Below, one piece after another: positions 15,796 to 24,049 of a DNA stretch of 64,000 nt; the stretch's first letter is position 1, and each line of letters opens with the position of its first letter. Origin of the DNA: Saprospiraceae bacterium (GTDB lineage: Bacteria; Bacteroidota; Bacteroidia; Chitinophagales; Saprospiraceae); the NCBI GenBank assembly GCA_020630775.1, contig JAHDIN010000001.1, positions 1-64,000 on the forward strand. The letters are read 5' to 3'. A model generated the notes under the pieces. The model searched no databases, was not told the origin of the DNA, and was given only the letters and a program-made list of their open reading frames with translations. A program made the position numbers and the translations under genes.

Positions 15796-18700
15796 TTAAA
15801 GTTTTATACCAGCAGATACATCTAATACTGGATTACATCCGTCTGTAATTATAGATTCAGTATCTCCGCCAGGGTTGACATCACTATCCGTGGCATCGTC
15901 GTTTCCTTCATTTTGTTCAACAAATTCAAAAGCTGGTGCACCAAATGTGCCGAATCTTACAAAATAATTTCCAGCTTCAACGTTGCTAAATGAATAGAAC
16001 CCTCTAAAGTTCGTTTCAGTAACTTGTAATGGATTAGCTGGATCCATATTATCATAGAGACTGACTTCTATGCCAGAAGCTAAGGTGTCAAAGTTCATGT
16101 CATAATTATCAGGTCTTGGTGAATTTTCATTTTCATACCAAGCAAAACCTCTTATGCTTCTCCATGTTTGAGGGAAGAAACTTACTTGCTCTATTGTCTG
16201 ACATCCATTGTCATCTGTAATAGTAACTAAGTAATCTTCCTCAAATACTGGGTTATTTAAAATAGATCCTGTTTCTCCATTTGACCACTCTATCAATACA
16301 GGATTTGGTAAATCAATGGTTAAGACTTCTATGTATCCAGTTGGGAAACCGGCTGGATCACAACCTGTTTGTACTTGTTCAAAGCCTATTTCTACGTTTT
16401 GATTATTGTACCTTAATTCAAAAACATTTTCAGCAGCACAACCATTAGCGTCAGTAACAATCACTGAATAAACTCCTTCTTGTAAATTCGTAATCTCTTG
16501 AGTTGTTTCTCCAGTATTCCACTCATAAGTATAAGGAGGTACACCGCCAAACATTTCTGCGATTAATGACGCTTGAGATGGATCGCAAATAAGATTGTTA
16601 GGATTTATAATATCAACAAAGAGAGAATCATTTTGCCATAAAAATAACTCACACAAAGTTGTGCATCCTGTTTGAGTATCTGTGATAGTAACTACATAGC
16701 CACCTGATGCTAGATCCTCTATCGTCTCACCTGTTTCTCCATTTGACCACTCGTATTCGTAGTCCCCACTACCATTGAATACAAGTGCTGTTATTGATCC
16801 GTCATTGCCTGCGCAACTTGAAGGTGTGCTATCTAGTTCGCATTCTAGATTAGAATCACTTAAAATTCTAATTTCTCTACGACATTCATTTCCAGCGCCA
16901 TCTACTGCTTCCATAACATAAAACCCTGGTGCAAGATTTTCAAAAACTGCAGAAGGATCGTCCCCTGATATGTTCTCAGTATCTTGATTGGCTGTGTTTA
17001 CCAAAAAGAATTGGTAGGGAGGTGTTCCGTTTGAAATTTGAACATTCACGACTGCGTCATTAGCATCGCAAGCGGAAGGATTTTGTGTGTCCACTTCACA
17101 AATCATAGGTAGTGTAAAGTCAATCTTCACTCTAAATGACACCATTATGTTAGTTCCATTAATATCGCCCATAACTGTTCCTACTATATAGTCTCCAAGC
17201 TCAGTAATATTTACATCTAAGCAAGAGCCGCATTCTATGCCGTTAGGAAGGTTATTGTCAATTAAGAAGAACGATAATAGGTTTTGTCCACCGCCTAATT
17301 GTGGGTTTAATAATTGTAACTGTATGACCTCATTGTTACTCAATATGCCAATTAATTGTAAGCTATTATTAAATCCGAGAGAATCAATCGGACTGACGAC
17401 GATACTTTCTGGACCTCCATCAACTTTCCATCTGATATATTCGTCAGCATCATTGCAAACTTGTATAGTTCCAAAGTCAAAATTTGATTGGCCAGCAGTA
17501 TTAACAGTTACAGGCTTGGACGTAGTAGAGTTATCTCTGTCTATTGCAATCAATTTTAAATCAAAATTGTCACACGAAATTATTGAAGACGAAAAGAAAC
17601 CATTTTCATCTGTTTCTGCAACATCATAAATTCTGCCATCAGTAAAAATTTGTACGTAACCGTTAGAGACGACTTCTCCATCACATACGAGTTGACCAGA
17701 AATATTTATTTGTCCAGCTGTTTCTACTGTGATTTCTCCTAAGGTTGTCTCTCCAGATAAAGGACCGAAAGCTTGTTCTAATACTACATTGCCACAATCG
17801 TCTTTAATTTTTAAGATCAGATCTTCATTTTTTGGAACCTTGCCTCTAAATCCACCATTAGAGTCAGTCCAACCATATCCTGTCATGCTTCTTCCTGGAG
17901 CCTCGATGCACAAGCTGTAATGAGGAAGTGGATTGCCGTCTTTATCTACGAGTTTACCACTGATATTTACAAGAGGGTAGGGTGCATCACAATTCCAAAA
18001 TGAGAAATGCTCTACTTCAGTTACATAAAAATCGCCGGATAGCTCAGCTGTAGATTCTTCTTCCCAGTAAGCTGTTTCTTCATTTAACGACCATGTTTTT
18101 ATGGAACTTGGAGCTGCACCCTTCATAACATCTGGTACTTTAAATCTCATTGTTGCTTTAACACCTTCTGCTAAATTTAGCTCATCTCCATTAGCAGCAT
18201 AAATTTCTACAGCCATCATACCATAAGTAGATAATTGTACAATATCTCCTTCTGTTGAAAGTGCTCTTAAATCTCCAGGCATCGCTTCATTCAAGTTAAT
18301 ATCTTGAGGATTATACCAATGTGTGTATACTGTCACTTCTCCTTCATAAGGTGTATTGTCAGCATCATAAGCAAAACCACTTGGGTCAAAAATAACTTGC
18401 GAGCCGCCATTAGATTGGATGGTTTTAATGGTATCAGATGTAGAAAAAGTGCTAGGATTTCCTCTATCAACCATTTGTACTTTTAAATAACTTTTTGTGT
18501 TGAGTTCAGGGATGAAAAATTTAAAATTTCGAAAATATCCTGGTTTGTCAAAATAAAGCAGTCCTCCATTTTCAGGCGCTTTAACATCTTCAATTTCGAA
18601 ATATCCGTTTTCATCTGTTTCATAATTCTGACGACTGTATTCAATATCAACATTTGGTAGTGCATTGCCTGCCTCGTCTACAACAATACCATATATACCT

Positions 18701-18834
18701 GTGCTGAGTGTAGTAGTCACTGTTGGATCTACGGAAATGACCTCATCTACATTGCTTTCGCCTATGACATCATCTTGGCATGAATAAGTGAATAGAAGTG
18801 AAAGGATCAACAATAAAAAAAATAGCTTTTTCAT
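15796..18834 (-). CDS. Large multidomain lipoprotein (CNA-B-like, SprB-like and SdrD_B-like modules)
   Basis: A 1012-aa lipoprotein. The signal peptide ends at lipobox FTYSC (Cys19) and the mature start is CQDDVIGE; acidic residues right after the cysteine resemble the Bacteroidota lipoprotein surface-export signal. A carboxypeptidase-regulatory/CNA-B-like module is at about 47-125 (GIYGIVVDEAGNALPNVDIE), with further ones at about 290-460 (NISGKLVDKDGNPLPHYSL, QINISGQLVCDGEVVSNGYV). SprB-like repeats follow at about 590-880, each with a GG/NG-x-PPY-x-Y-x-WS/N-x-GET core. A SdrD_B-like module ends the protein (from about 905, SIRGFAWYENENSPRPDNYD). No T9SS tail, so surface display would rely on the lipid anchor. 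First gene of the ECF operon. Confidence 0.85.
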   Translation of the reverse strand: MKKLFFLLLILSLLFTYSCQDDVIGESNVDEVISVDPTVTTTLSTGIYGIVVDEAGNALPNVDIEYSRQNYETDENGYFEIEDVKAPENGGLLYFDKPGYFRNFKFFIPELNTKSYLKVQMVDRGNPSTFSTSDTIKTIQSNGGSQVIFDPSGFAYDADNTPYEGEVTVYTHWYNPQDINLNEAMPGDLRALSTEGDIVQLSTYGMMAVEIYAANGDELNLAEGVKATMRFKVPDVMKGAAPSSIKTWSLNEETAYWEEESTAELSGDFYVTEVEHFSFWNCDAPYPLVNISGKLVDKDGNPLPHYSLCIEAPGRSMTGYGWTDSNGGFRGKVPKNEDLILKIKDDCGNVVLEQAFGPLSGETTLGEITVETAGQINISGQLVCDGEVVSNGYVQIFTDGRIYDVAETDENGFFSSSIISCDNFDLKLIAIDRDNSTTSKPVTVNTAGQSNFDFGTIQVCNDADEYIRWKVDGGPESIVVSPIDSLGFNNSLQLIGILSNNEVIQLQLLNPQLGGGQNLLSFFLIDNNLPNGIECGSCLDVNITELGDYIVGTVMGDINGTNIMVSFRVKIDFTLPMICEVDTQNPSACDANDAVVNVQISNGTPPYQFFLVNTANQDTENISGDDPSAVFENLAPGFYVMEAVDGAGNECRREIRILSDSNLECELDSTPSSCAGNDGSITALVFNGSGDYEYEWSNGETGETIEDLASGGYVVTITDTQTGCTTLCELFLWQNDSLFVDIINPNNLICDPSQASLIAEMFGGVPPYTYEWNTGETTQEITNLQEGVYSVIVTDANGCAAENVFELRYNNQNVEIGFEQVQTGCDPAGFPTGYIEVLTIDLPNPVLIEWSNGETGSILNNPVFEEDYLVTITDDNGCQTIEQVSFFPQTWRSIRGFAWYENENSPRPDNYDMNFDTLASGIEVSLYDNMDPANPLQVTETNFRGFYSFSNVEAGNYFVRFGTFGAPAFEFVEQNEGNDDATDSDVNPGGDTESIITDGCNPVLDVSAGIKL

Positions 18835-19099
18835 GAGCTTATTTAAATTTTAAATTTCAGATAATCAGCGATTAAAAACAATCGCCATTCCATTCTGAAT
18901 TTATTTACATAAGCTATTACCCTATGGGGCATAGATTCGTTGCGTAGAACTTCTAATAAAGTGAAATTGAATTTAATTTTACAAAAATGAAAATATATAG
19001 TATAATATTTGTTATAGTATTAATTAATAAGTATATTAAATCTATATTAGATACAAGGGCAGTATTTATGGTATTTCTTTACTTCTAAAACCATACCTT

Positions 19100-19549
19100 A
19101 TGATGAACGAAGCTGTAAAATCCATTATGACTACAGATTTAATTACTGCCAAGCCTACGACAAAATTGGATAAGATTAGAGAAATCTTCATGAATCATAA
19201 GATTCATCATATTCCTATCATGGAGTCTGGAAGAATAGTTGGATTAGTGACGACCTATGATTTGTGGAAAAATAAAATAGCGCCAGTGGATTATGCATCT
19301 ACACCAGTAGCAGATGTTATGACCACTCAAATTGCTAAAATTCGACCTACAGATAAAGTTGGTACCGCAGCTGAGTTATTTTTAGATAACAGGTTTCATG
19401 CACTGCCAGTGGTTAATGAAAATGATAATTTATTAGGCATAGTCACATCATTTGATATCCTTCTGTATGAGTTCAAAAAAGCTTATCCTAATCCTATATT
19501 ATATAAAAACCTTTACGAGAAAAATAAAAATTTTCTTGCCCCTGCATAA
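19100..19549 (+). CDS. CBS-domain pair protein
   Basis: A 149-aa cytoplasmic protein consisting of two CBS domains: SIMTTDLITAKPTTKLDKI through GLVTTYDLWK (about 9-60), and DVMTTQIAKIRPTDKVGTA through GIVTSFDILLYEF (about 73-128). Paired CBS domains form a Bateman module that binds adenine nucleotides and usually regulates a fused or partner protein. No effector domain is fused here. The start is the first of two adjacent ATGs (19100 or 19103). It is monocistronic: about 265 bp of A+T-rich DNA precede it and a strong hairpin follows. Confidence 0.92.
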   Translation: MMNEAVKSIMTTDLITAKPTTKLDKIREIFMNHKIHHIPIMESGRIVGLVTTYDLWKNKIAPVDYASTPVADVMTTQIAKIRPTDKVGTAAELFLDNRFHALPVVNENDNLLGIVTSFDILLYEFKKAYPNPILYKNLYEKNKNFLAPA

Positions 19550-19554
19550 AAATT

Positions 19555-19610
19555 ATCGCCCTAGCTATCCACACAACTACTCTTCCAGCTAGGGCGATTA
19601 CTTTTCTTTA
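19555..19610 (+). terminator. Rho-independent terminator after the CBS gene
   Basis: A 12-bp perfect stem (ATCGCCCTAGCT at 19555-19566, AGCTAGGGCGAT at 19587-19598) with a 20-nt loop, followed by a T-rich tract (tacttttcttt). It starts 5 bp after the CBS stop codon. Confidence 0.85.
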
Positions 19611-19643
19611 AAAACCAAATGAGTATTCTGTGGTTTATACGAC

Positions 19644-19916
19644 ATGGCATTGTCAGAAAGAGATATAGACAGAATAATTGAAATGGCGTGGGAAGACCGT
19701 ACACCTTTCGATGCTATTCTATCCCAATTTGGAATTTCTGAATCTCAAGTCATAAAAATTATGAGACGCGAAATGAAGCGTTCTAGTTTTAAGATGTGGA
19801 GAGAACGGGTTCAAGGTAGAAAAACAAAACACGCCTCAAAAAGAGGAGACGATGTTAACCGCTTTAAATGTACAAGGCAAAGAAATATTTCAAATAATAA
19901 AGTATCTAAAAGATAA
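19644..19916 (+). CDS. DUF2805 / TIGR03643 family protein
   Basis: A 90-aa protein. The core DIDRIIEMAWEDRTPFDAIL, QFGISESQVIKIMRREMKRS and SSFKMWRERVQGRKTKHASK is the full DUF2805/TIGR03643 signature, with a helix-turn-helix-like helix pair at about 22-42. The C-terminal 20 residues (basic, Asn/Lys-rich) extend past the family core. The family is widespread in Bacteroidota and some proteobacteria, without an established function; the HTH-like core and basic charge suggest nucleic-acid binding. Its stop codon lies inside a bidirectional terminator hairpin. Confidence 0.9.
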   Translation: MALSERDIDRIIEMAWEDRTPFDAILSQFGISESQVIKIMRREMKRSSFKMWRERVQGRKTKHASKRGDDVNRFKCTRQRNISNNKVSKR

Positions 19917-19942
19917 GCATCAATCAATGATGCTTATCTTTT
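19908..19942. terminator. Bidirectional terminator containing both stop codons
   Basis: A perfect 15-bp stem: AAAAGATAAGCATCA (19908-19922) and TGATGCTTATCTTTT (19928-19942), loop ATCAA. The run of T on the right arm and the complementary run on the left make it usable in both directions. The stop of the DUF2805 gene (19914-19916) and of the leftward protease gene (19920-19922) both lie within the left arm. Confidence 0.85.
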
Positions 19943-22900
19943 GAGTATAGACTTTATCTATATTGTTGATTTGCAGAATGTAAATGCCTGCGTCTAAGTT
20001 CTGAATATCTAACTGCTTTTTCATTTCCATACGATCAGTAAGAATTAACTGACCATCCAAAGAAAATAATTTAATATCCCACTGATCTTGATTAAACTTC
20101 ATTGAATGAATATTTAATAAGTCTTTCGTTGGATTCGGGAATATGCTAAATGTGTTGGCGTCGTTTAGCTCTTCTACCGAAGAAGCAAAGTCCGCTTCCA
20201 TGTTTATAGTAAATGTCGTTAAATCTATCCAACCTCCTTCTCCGTCAATAACAGTGAATATAAATTCATCTGATTCATCTTCTGTGCCTTCATGCACGTA
20301 CCTTAAAGCACCAGAGTTGATATCTTCTTGAGTAAATTGTGTGCCTACTTCAACAGGTTGCCCATTAAGATATAACGTACCGTTCATAGGCAACACCACC
20401 ATTGTATAAATTAATTCACTTGCGGTGTTATTATTGTCTTCTGATAATAAAAGGTCACTAAAGATTTTATCAGAAAAACCTGTAGGCACTTCCAATACGT
20501 TGTTATTAACAATAAACGGATTATCAAATGAAGAGCTACTGCATAGCTCCAAAATGAATTGATCAAAACGTCCTCCTTCTCCAGCTCTCTCATCATCTAA
20601 TCTTAATGACCAATTGCCTTCTATCTGACCACCATTAAGACCAAATAAGGTAGATTCTTCTGGCTTCATGACATTACCCGTACTTAAAGGGCATCCAAAT
20701 TCAATCGGCGAATCACTATCAAAACCCAAGTTGAAATTAGCTCCAGAACAAGCACTATCAAATAACCTTATTTCTAAACCTTCTGGATTAATTAGAGTAG
20801 CAGCTAGGTCTCTTGACCTTCCATGCCCCCCTTCGATTTTCAGGACATTTACATCCGCTACAGTTCCTTGATCAAAAACTTGAATTGTTGAAGTGACACT
20901 TGGTGTACCAGACTGAGATATATTTTTTGGTAAGTCCTCAGCTTCATAAGTTTTACAATTTAGTGTAACCGTGCCGAAAGTAAATATTTCAGATTCGAAA
21001 GATTGTACACAATCATTGGAAGCAATGATTCTCCAATAATATAATTCGCTGTTACCTAATACAACTAGCGGAATGATACTTTCACCTAATATGCCAGGTT
21101 CTATAATTTCGCTATCTGATCCGAATGCAGGACTTGTGGAAACTTCTAATTGATATGAAGATGCATTCTGCGCGCCATTCCAAGTAAATTCTGGTGTCCC
21201 ATTTAATCCTGCAGTACCACTTATAGGACTCTGAAGGGATAAATCATCAAATTTGGTACCCACTGTTCTTAAATTTATAGTTTGAAATACAGTGTCAGCA
21301 TCTTGTGAAATCGCTCTTAAAACAACTTCATAATCTCCTGATGTTTCTTCATTGGATAGATCAATATTTAAAGAACTTTCTCCATCTGGTGACATAGGAT
21401 TGTTAGTAAAATCGAAAGTTGCATTTGGAGGCAATCCAGAAACTATATCTAAATCAATAGGATTTGAAAATCCTAAAAATGATGTGCCGCTTAGTTCTAA
21501 GTTTATATCATCAGGTAAGCAAACATCGAATTGATTTTCTGAAATATCTACAAAGAATCCAGGGGATGATGGTCCTCTCACAATAACTTCTCCTCTGCCA
21601 ATATTAAAAAATACATTATTACTAGCTTTTACTTTTATACGACCTCTGCTCGTAAGGATATTAGGCATCATGATAGATTCAGATCCATCATTAGGCGTAT
21701 CTTCTGCTAATAAAACATCAAAATTAAACCCACCATCCGTAGATAGATAGATGTCCACAGTCTGACAATCAATGATCGCATTATCCGTATTGGCTACATC
21801 CCATTCGACGAGAAATTCTTTACCTACTTCTGCAAATGCTAATTCTGAAGGTGTGGTTACTACAAATGGTCCAGCAGATATATCTGATTCCATTCTAATT
21901 TGTTCCCAAGTAGTAGATCCTGCTCCAGGATGATTGTCTTTAGCTACAAATCTGAAAGTTAATCTTCTATTGATATTTGGAAGCACTTCTCTATCATTTC
22001 GCGTCCCATTAAGTATATCGTTTATTCTTGGAAAAGTTCTTTTGGTATTTGGAGTAGGCTCTAATGATCTAAAACTTGGAGCATTCCCAAGAGGCATACC
22101 TAATTCACTAATTGGACCTAAATCCATTTGCTCCCAATTGTATGTCATAATATCGCCATCTGGATCTGTAGCAATTCCATCTAATTCGAATGGTGTTTCT
22201 ATTGGAATCGTCAAACCATCTCCAATTGGCACTTCAAGCTCTGGAGTATTGTTACCTGAATCTTCTATTATACCGCAGTTTGAATTTTCAACAAATTCAT
22301 AAAACTGCTGTAAGTTGCCTACATGGAAATAGTCATCATTTGGTCCTGTAACATTATTGTTACCACAAAGACCAGAATAGGAAAGAATTGTTGATCCACT
22401 TCCTGGTTCCCATGCCGTAGCTGAAGATAATTGAGCTATAGCGTTGGGACAATTATTCCATGAATGCCCACCAGATAATTGATGTCCTATTTCATGTGCG
22501 GTTGTGCTTACCATAAAGTTTGAAATGTTTCTAGCGCCAATGCAACTAACGCCGCCACCTTTATTGCCTCTACACATAGATCCTCCAAATGCAATCCCCG
22601 CAACACCGTCAGTACAGTTGACCGTAAAGACATGACCTATGTCATAGCTATCTGCGCCAACTGCATTATTAATAACACCAGTATTTTCACCTAATGTTAC
22701 GCCACCTAAGCTCGGACTAGAATAAGGCTCGTTACTATCAAAAAATATCAATTGATCATTATCGTCAATTAACTGAAAATTAATCGCCATTTCGTTTTCG
22801 AAAATGATATTTAGTCTATTGACACCAGTGACAAATCTTGACATCACCTCTTGTTCATTTCCCCATAATGACCCCCATCTTCCAGTACATGCTAAAGCCA

Positions 22901-23537
22901 TACGGTAAGTTCTCTTTACCACTGGAGCTGAACTCTTTTGCTGATTGGTGTTAACCGGACTTTCAAACTGTTCTTTTTCTTTATCTAAATCATGCTTGTA
23001 AGCATTGTAACCGCAGGTTGCTGATCTTTCATTTTCAGTTGGAATGTCATCTTTTATATAATAGGTGATGTAATGCTCATCAGCATATAAGAAGTAAGGG
23101 TCTATGTAAACGGTACCTTTAGGTGTTTTAATTACTGCATGAAATCCCATTTCACCAAAATCTATTCTGGCTAATGTGCCTCTATTATCTTTTGAAACCC
23201 CTAAGTAGCTTTTTATAGTCGGGAATTTTTTACCCAACTCAGGACTCATCACTGAAGTCTCTACAAAGTTGAAGGTAATTTGATCTCCATCAGGAATAGG
23301 TAGTGTTAAACTAATATCAGAATTTATAGGATTAAGCTTCTTTTGATGGTTTGCTTTTGCCAATCTTTTGATTAGGCCATCAATATCTAGCTGATAAGTA
23401 TCGTATGCTAGGGGAACAATTTCTCTTTCAGCTCCCTTGTTTTTAAGGGCTATTTCAGAGCTAATAGGTGTAAAATAGGCTTGTGCTCCTAATAATTGGG
23501 AGATAATGATAAAAGTCAACAATGAAAAAAGACGCAT
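19920..23537 (-). CDS. Secreted M12-like zinc metalloprotease with P domain and T9SS type A tail
   Basis: A 1205-aa exported protease from the ATG at 23535-23537, where a clean signal peptide starts (MRLFSLLTFIIISQLLGAQA); an upstream in-frame extension of 22 codons to 23603 lacks signal character. The propeptide-like region is about 20-190. The reprolysin-like domain carries the zinc motif AHEIGHQLSGGHSWN (His about 347). Then come cadherin/Ig-like modules, an FnIII-like module (about 765-855), a proprotein-convertase P domain (about 870-1000: VLKIEGGHGRSRDL, GNWSLRLDDERAGEGGRFDQ), a further beta module, and a T9SS tail (FPNPTKDLLNIHS to the end). The likely role is extracellular protein degradation; the substrate is unknown. 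Monocistronic and convergent with the DUF2805 gene. Confidence 0.92.
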   Translation of the reverse strand: MRLFSLLTFIIISQLLGAQAYFTPISSEIALKNKGAEREIVPLAYDTYQLDIDGLIKRLAKANHQKKLNPINSDISLTLPIPDGDQITFNFVETSVMSPELGKKFPTIKSYLGVSKDNRGTLARIDFGEMGFHAVIKTPKGTVYIDPYFLYADEHYITYYIKDDIPTENERSATCGYNAYKHDLDKEKEQFESPVNTNQQKSSAPVVKRTYRMALACTGRWGSLWGNEQEVMSRFVTGVNRLNIIFENEMAINFQLIDDNDQLIFFDSNEPYSSPSLGGVTLGENTGVINNAVGADSYDIGHVFTVNCTDGVAGIAFGGSMCRGNKGGGVSCIGARNISNFMVSTTAHEIGHQLSGGHSWNNCPNAIAQLSSATAWEPGSGSTILSYSGLCGNNNVTGPNDDYFHVGNLQQFYEFVENSNCGIIEDSGNNTPELEVPIGDGLTIPIETPFELDGIATDPDGDIMTYNWEQMDLGPISELGMPLGNAPSFRSLEPTPNTKRTFPRINDILNGTRNDREVLPNINRRLTFRFVAKDNHPGAGSTTWEQIRMESDISAGPFVVTTPSELAFAEVGKEFLVEWDVANTDNAIIDCQTVDIYLSTDGGFNFDVLLAEDTPNDGSESIMMPNILTSRGRIKVKASNNVFFNIGRGEVIVRGPSSPGFFVDISENQFDVCLPDDINLELSGTSFLGFSNPIDLDIVSGLPPNATFDFTNNPMSPDGESSLNIDLSNEETSGDYEVVLRAISQDADTVFQTINLRTVGTKFDDLSLQSPISGTAGLNGTPEFTWNGAQNASSYQLEVSTSPAFGSDSEIIEPGILGESIIPLVVLGNSELYYWRIIASNDCVQSFESEIFTFGTVTLNCKTYEAEDLPKNISQSGTPSVTSTIQVFDQGTVADVNVLKIEGGHGRSRDLAATLINPEGLEIRLFDSACSGANFNLGFDSDSPIEFGCPLSTGNVMKPEESTLFGLNGGQIEGNWSLRLDDERAGEGGRFDQFILELCSSSSFDNPFIVNNNVLEVPTGFSDKIFSDLLLSEDNNNTASELIYTMVVLPMNGTLYLNGQPVEVGTQFTQEDINSGALRYVHEGTEDESDEFIFTVIDGEGGWIDLTTFTINMEADFASSVEELNDANTFSIFPNPTKDLLNIHSMKFNQDQWDIKLFSLDGQLILTDRMEMKKQLDIQNLDAGIYILQINNIDKVYTQKISIID

Positions 23538-23638
23538 GTGTTTCGATTTATTTAGCAAATATAAAAAGCTATAACATGGAAAATGTTTGAAACTAAGCTG
23601 CAATCCGACAGATTTCGATCATATTTGTCTGAAAATGT

Positions 23639-23674
23639 AGAAAAAATAGAAAAATCAGAAAAAACAGAAAAATA
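23639..23674. repeat. Four perfect 9-bp tandem units (phased A-tracts) upstream of abrB-like gene
   Basis: Four consecutive 9-bp units of the form AGAAAAANN: AGAAAAAAT, AGAAAAATC, AGAAAAAAC, AGAAAAATA (23639-23674). A-tracts begin at 23641, 23650, 23659 and 23668. The array ends 13 bp before a TAnnTTTG promoter core. It may bend the DNA or serve as a multi-site operator, for example for the AbrB-type protein encoded just downstream. Confidence 0.7.
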
Positions 23675-23687
23675 TGATAAATCTGAT

Positions 23688-23695
23688 TACCTTTG
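23688..23695 (+). promoter_or_regulatory. Bacteroidota-type -7 promoter core TACCTTTG
   Basis: TACCTTTG fits the TAnnTTTG element of Bacteroidota housekeeping promoters and lies 16 bp before the GTG start of the AbrB-type gene. A clear TTTG at -33 is not seen; the phased repeat occupies that region. Confidence 0.45.
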
Positions 23696-23711
23696 ATCCA
23701 GCATATTTATA

Positions 23712-23942
23712 GTGAAATCAAACTTTACAGTAGAGGCCATTGTTAGTTGTGATGAACGAGGTCAACTTGTTCTTCCCAAAGACATTAGAAAAAGACTGGA
23801 TATCCAGTCTGGAGATAAGCTAGCACTCCTAAATATGACTGCAAAAGATGATGCGTTTTGTTTGACATTAATTAAAGCCTCCTCATTGGAAGATTTAATT
23901 AAGTCTTATTTAAGTCCAGTTATGAAAGATATAATCAAATGA
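23712..23942 (+). CDS. AbrB/MazE/SpoVT-type DNA-binding protein
   Basis: A 76-aa protein starting at GTG. The swapped-hairpin AbrB fold is visible: EAIVSCDERGQLVLPKDIRK, RLDIQSGDKLALLNM, then a beta strand and a helical tail (SLEDLIKSYLSPVMKDIIK). Proteins of this fold bind DNA as dimers and often regulate themselves. The tail resembles small AbrB-like proteins sometimes annotated as HgcAB-associated, but no hgcAB genes are nearby. No toxin gene is adjacent, so an antitoxin role is not supported. Monocistronic, with the phased repeat array upstream and a terminator downstream. Confidence 0.88.
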   Translation: MKSNFTVEAIVSCDERGQLVLPKDIRKRLDIQSGDKLALLNMTAKDDAFCLTLIKASSLEDLIKSYLSPVMKDIIK

Positions 23943-23982
23943 TTGAGTAATACTATTTGAGATTGATAGTATTTAATATTGA

Positions 23983-24010
23983 AGAGGGCAGTTTTCTGTC
24001 CTCTTTTTTT
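23983..24010 (+). terminator. Rho-independent terminator after the AbrB-type gene
   Basis: A 9-bp stem with one G-U pair (AGAGGGCAG 23983-23991, CTGTCCTCT 23996-24004), TTTT loop, and seven Ts at 24004-24010. A second, weaker hairpin (AATACTAT/ATAGTATT) lies just upstream at 23949-23973. Confidence 0.85.
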
Positions 24011-24049
24011 ATGAAATAGTTTGTTTGATATTTTGCGAAAGACTTTGGC

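Noticed and set aside
23712-23942. AbrB-type protein as antitoxin of a toxin-antitoxin pair
   Set aside because: No small toxin ORF lies on either side; a terminator follows directly.
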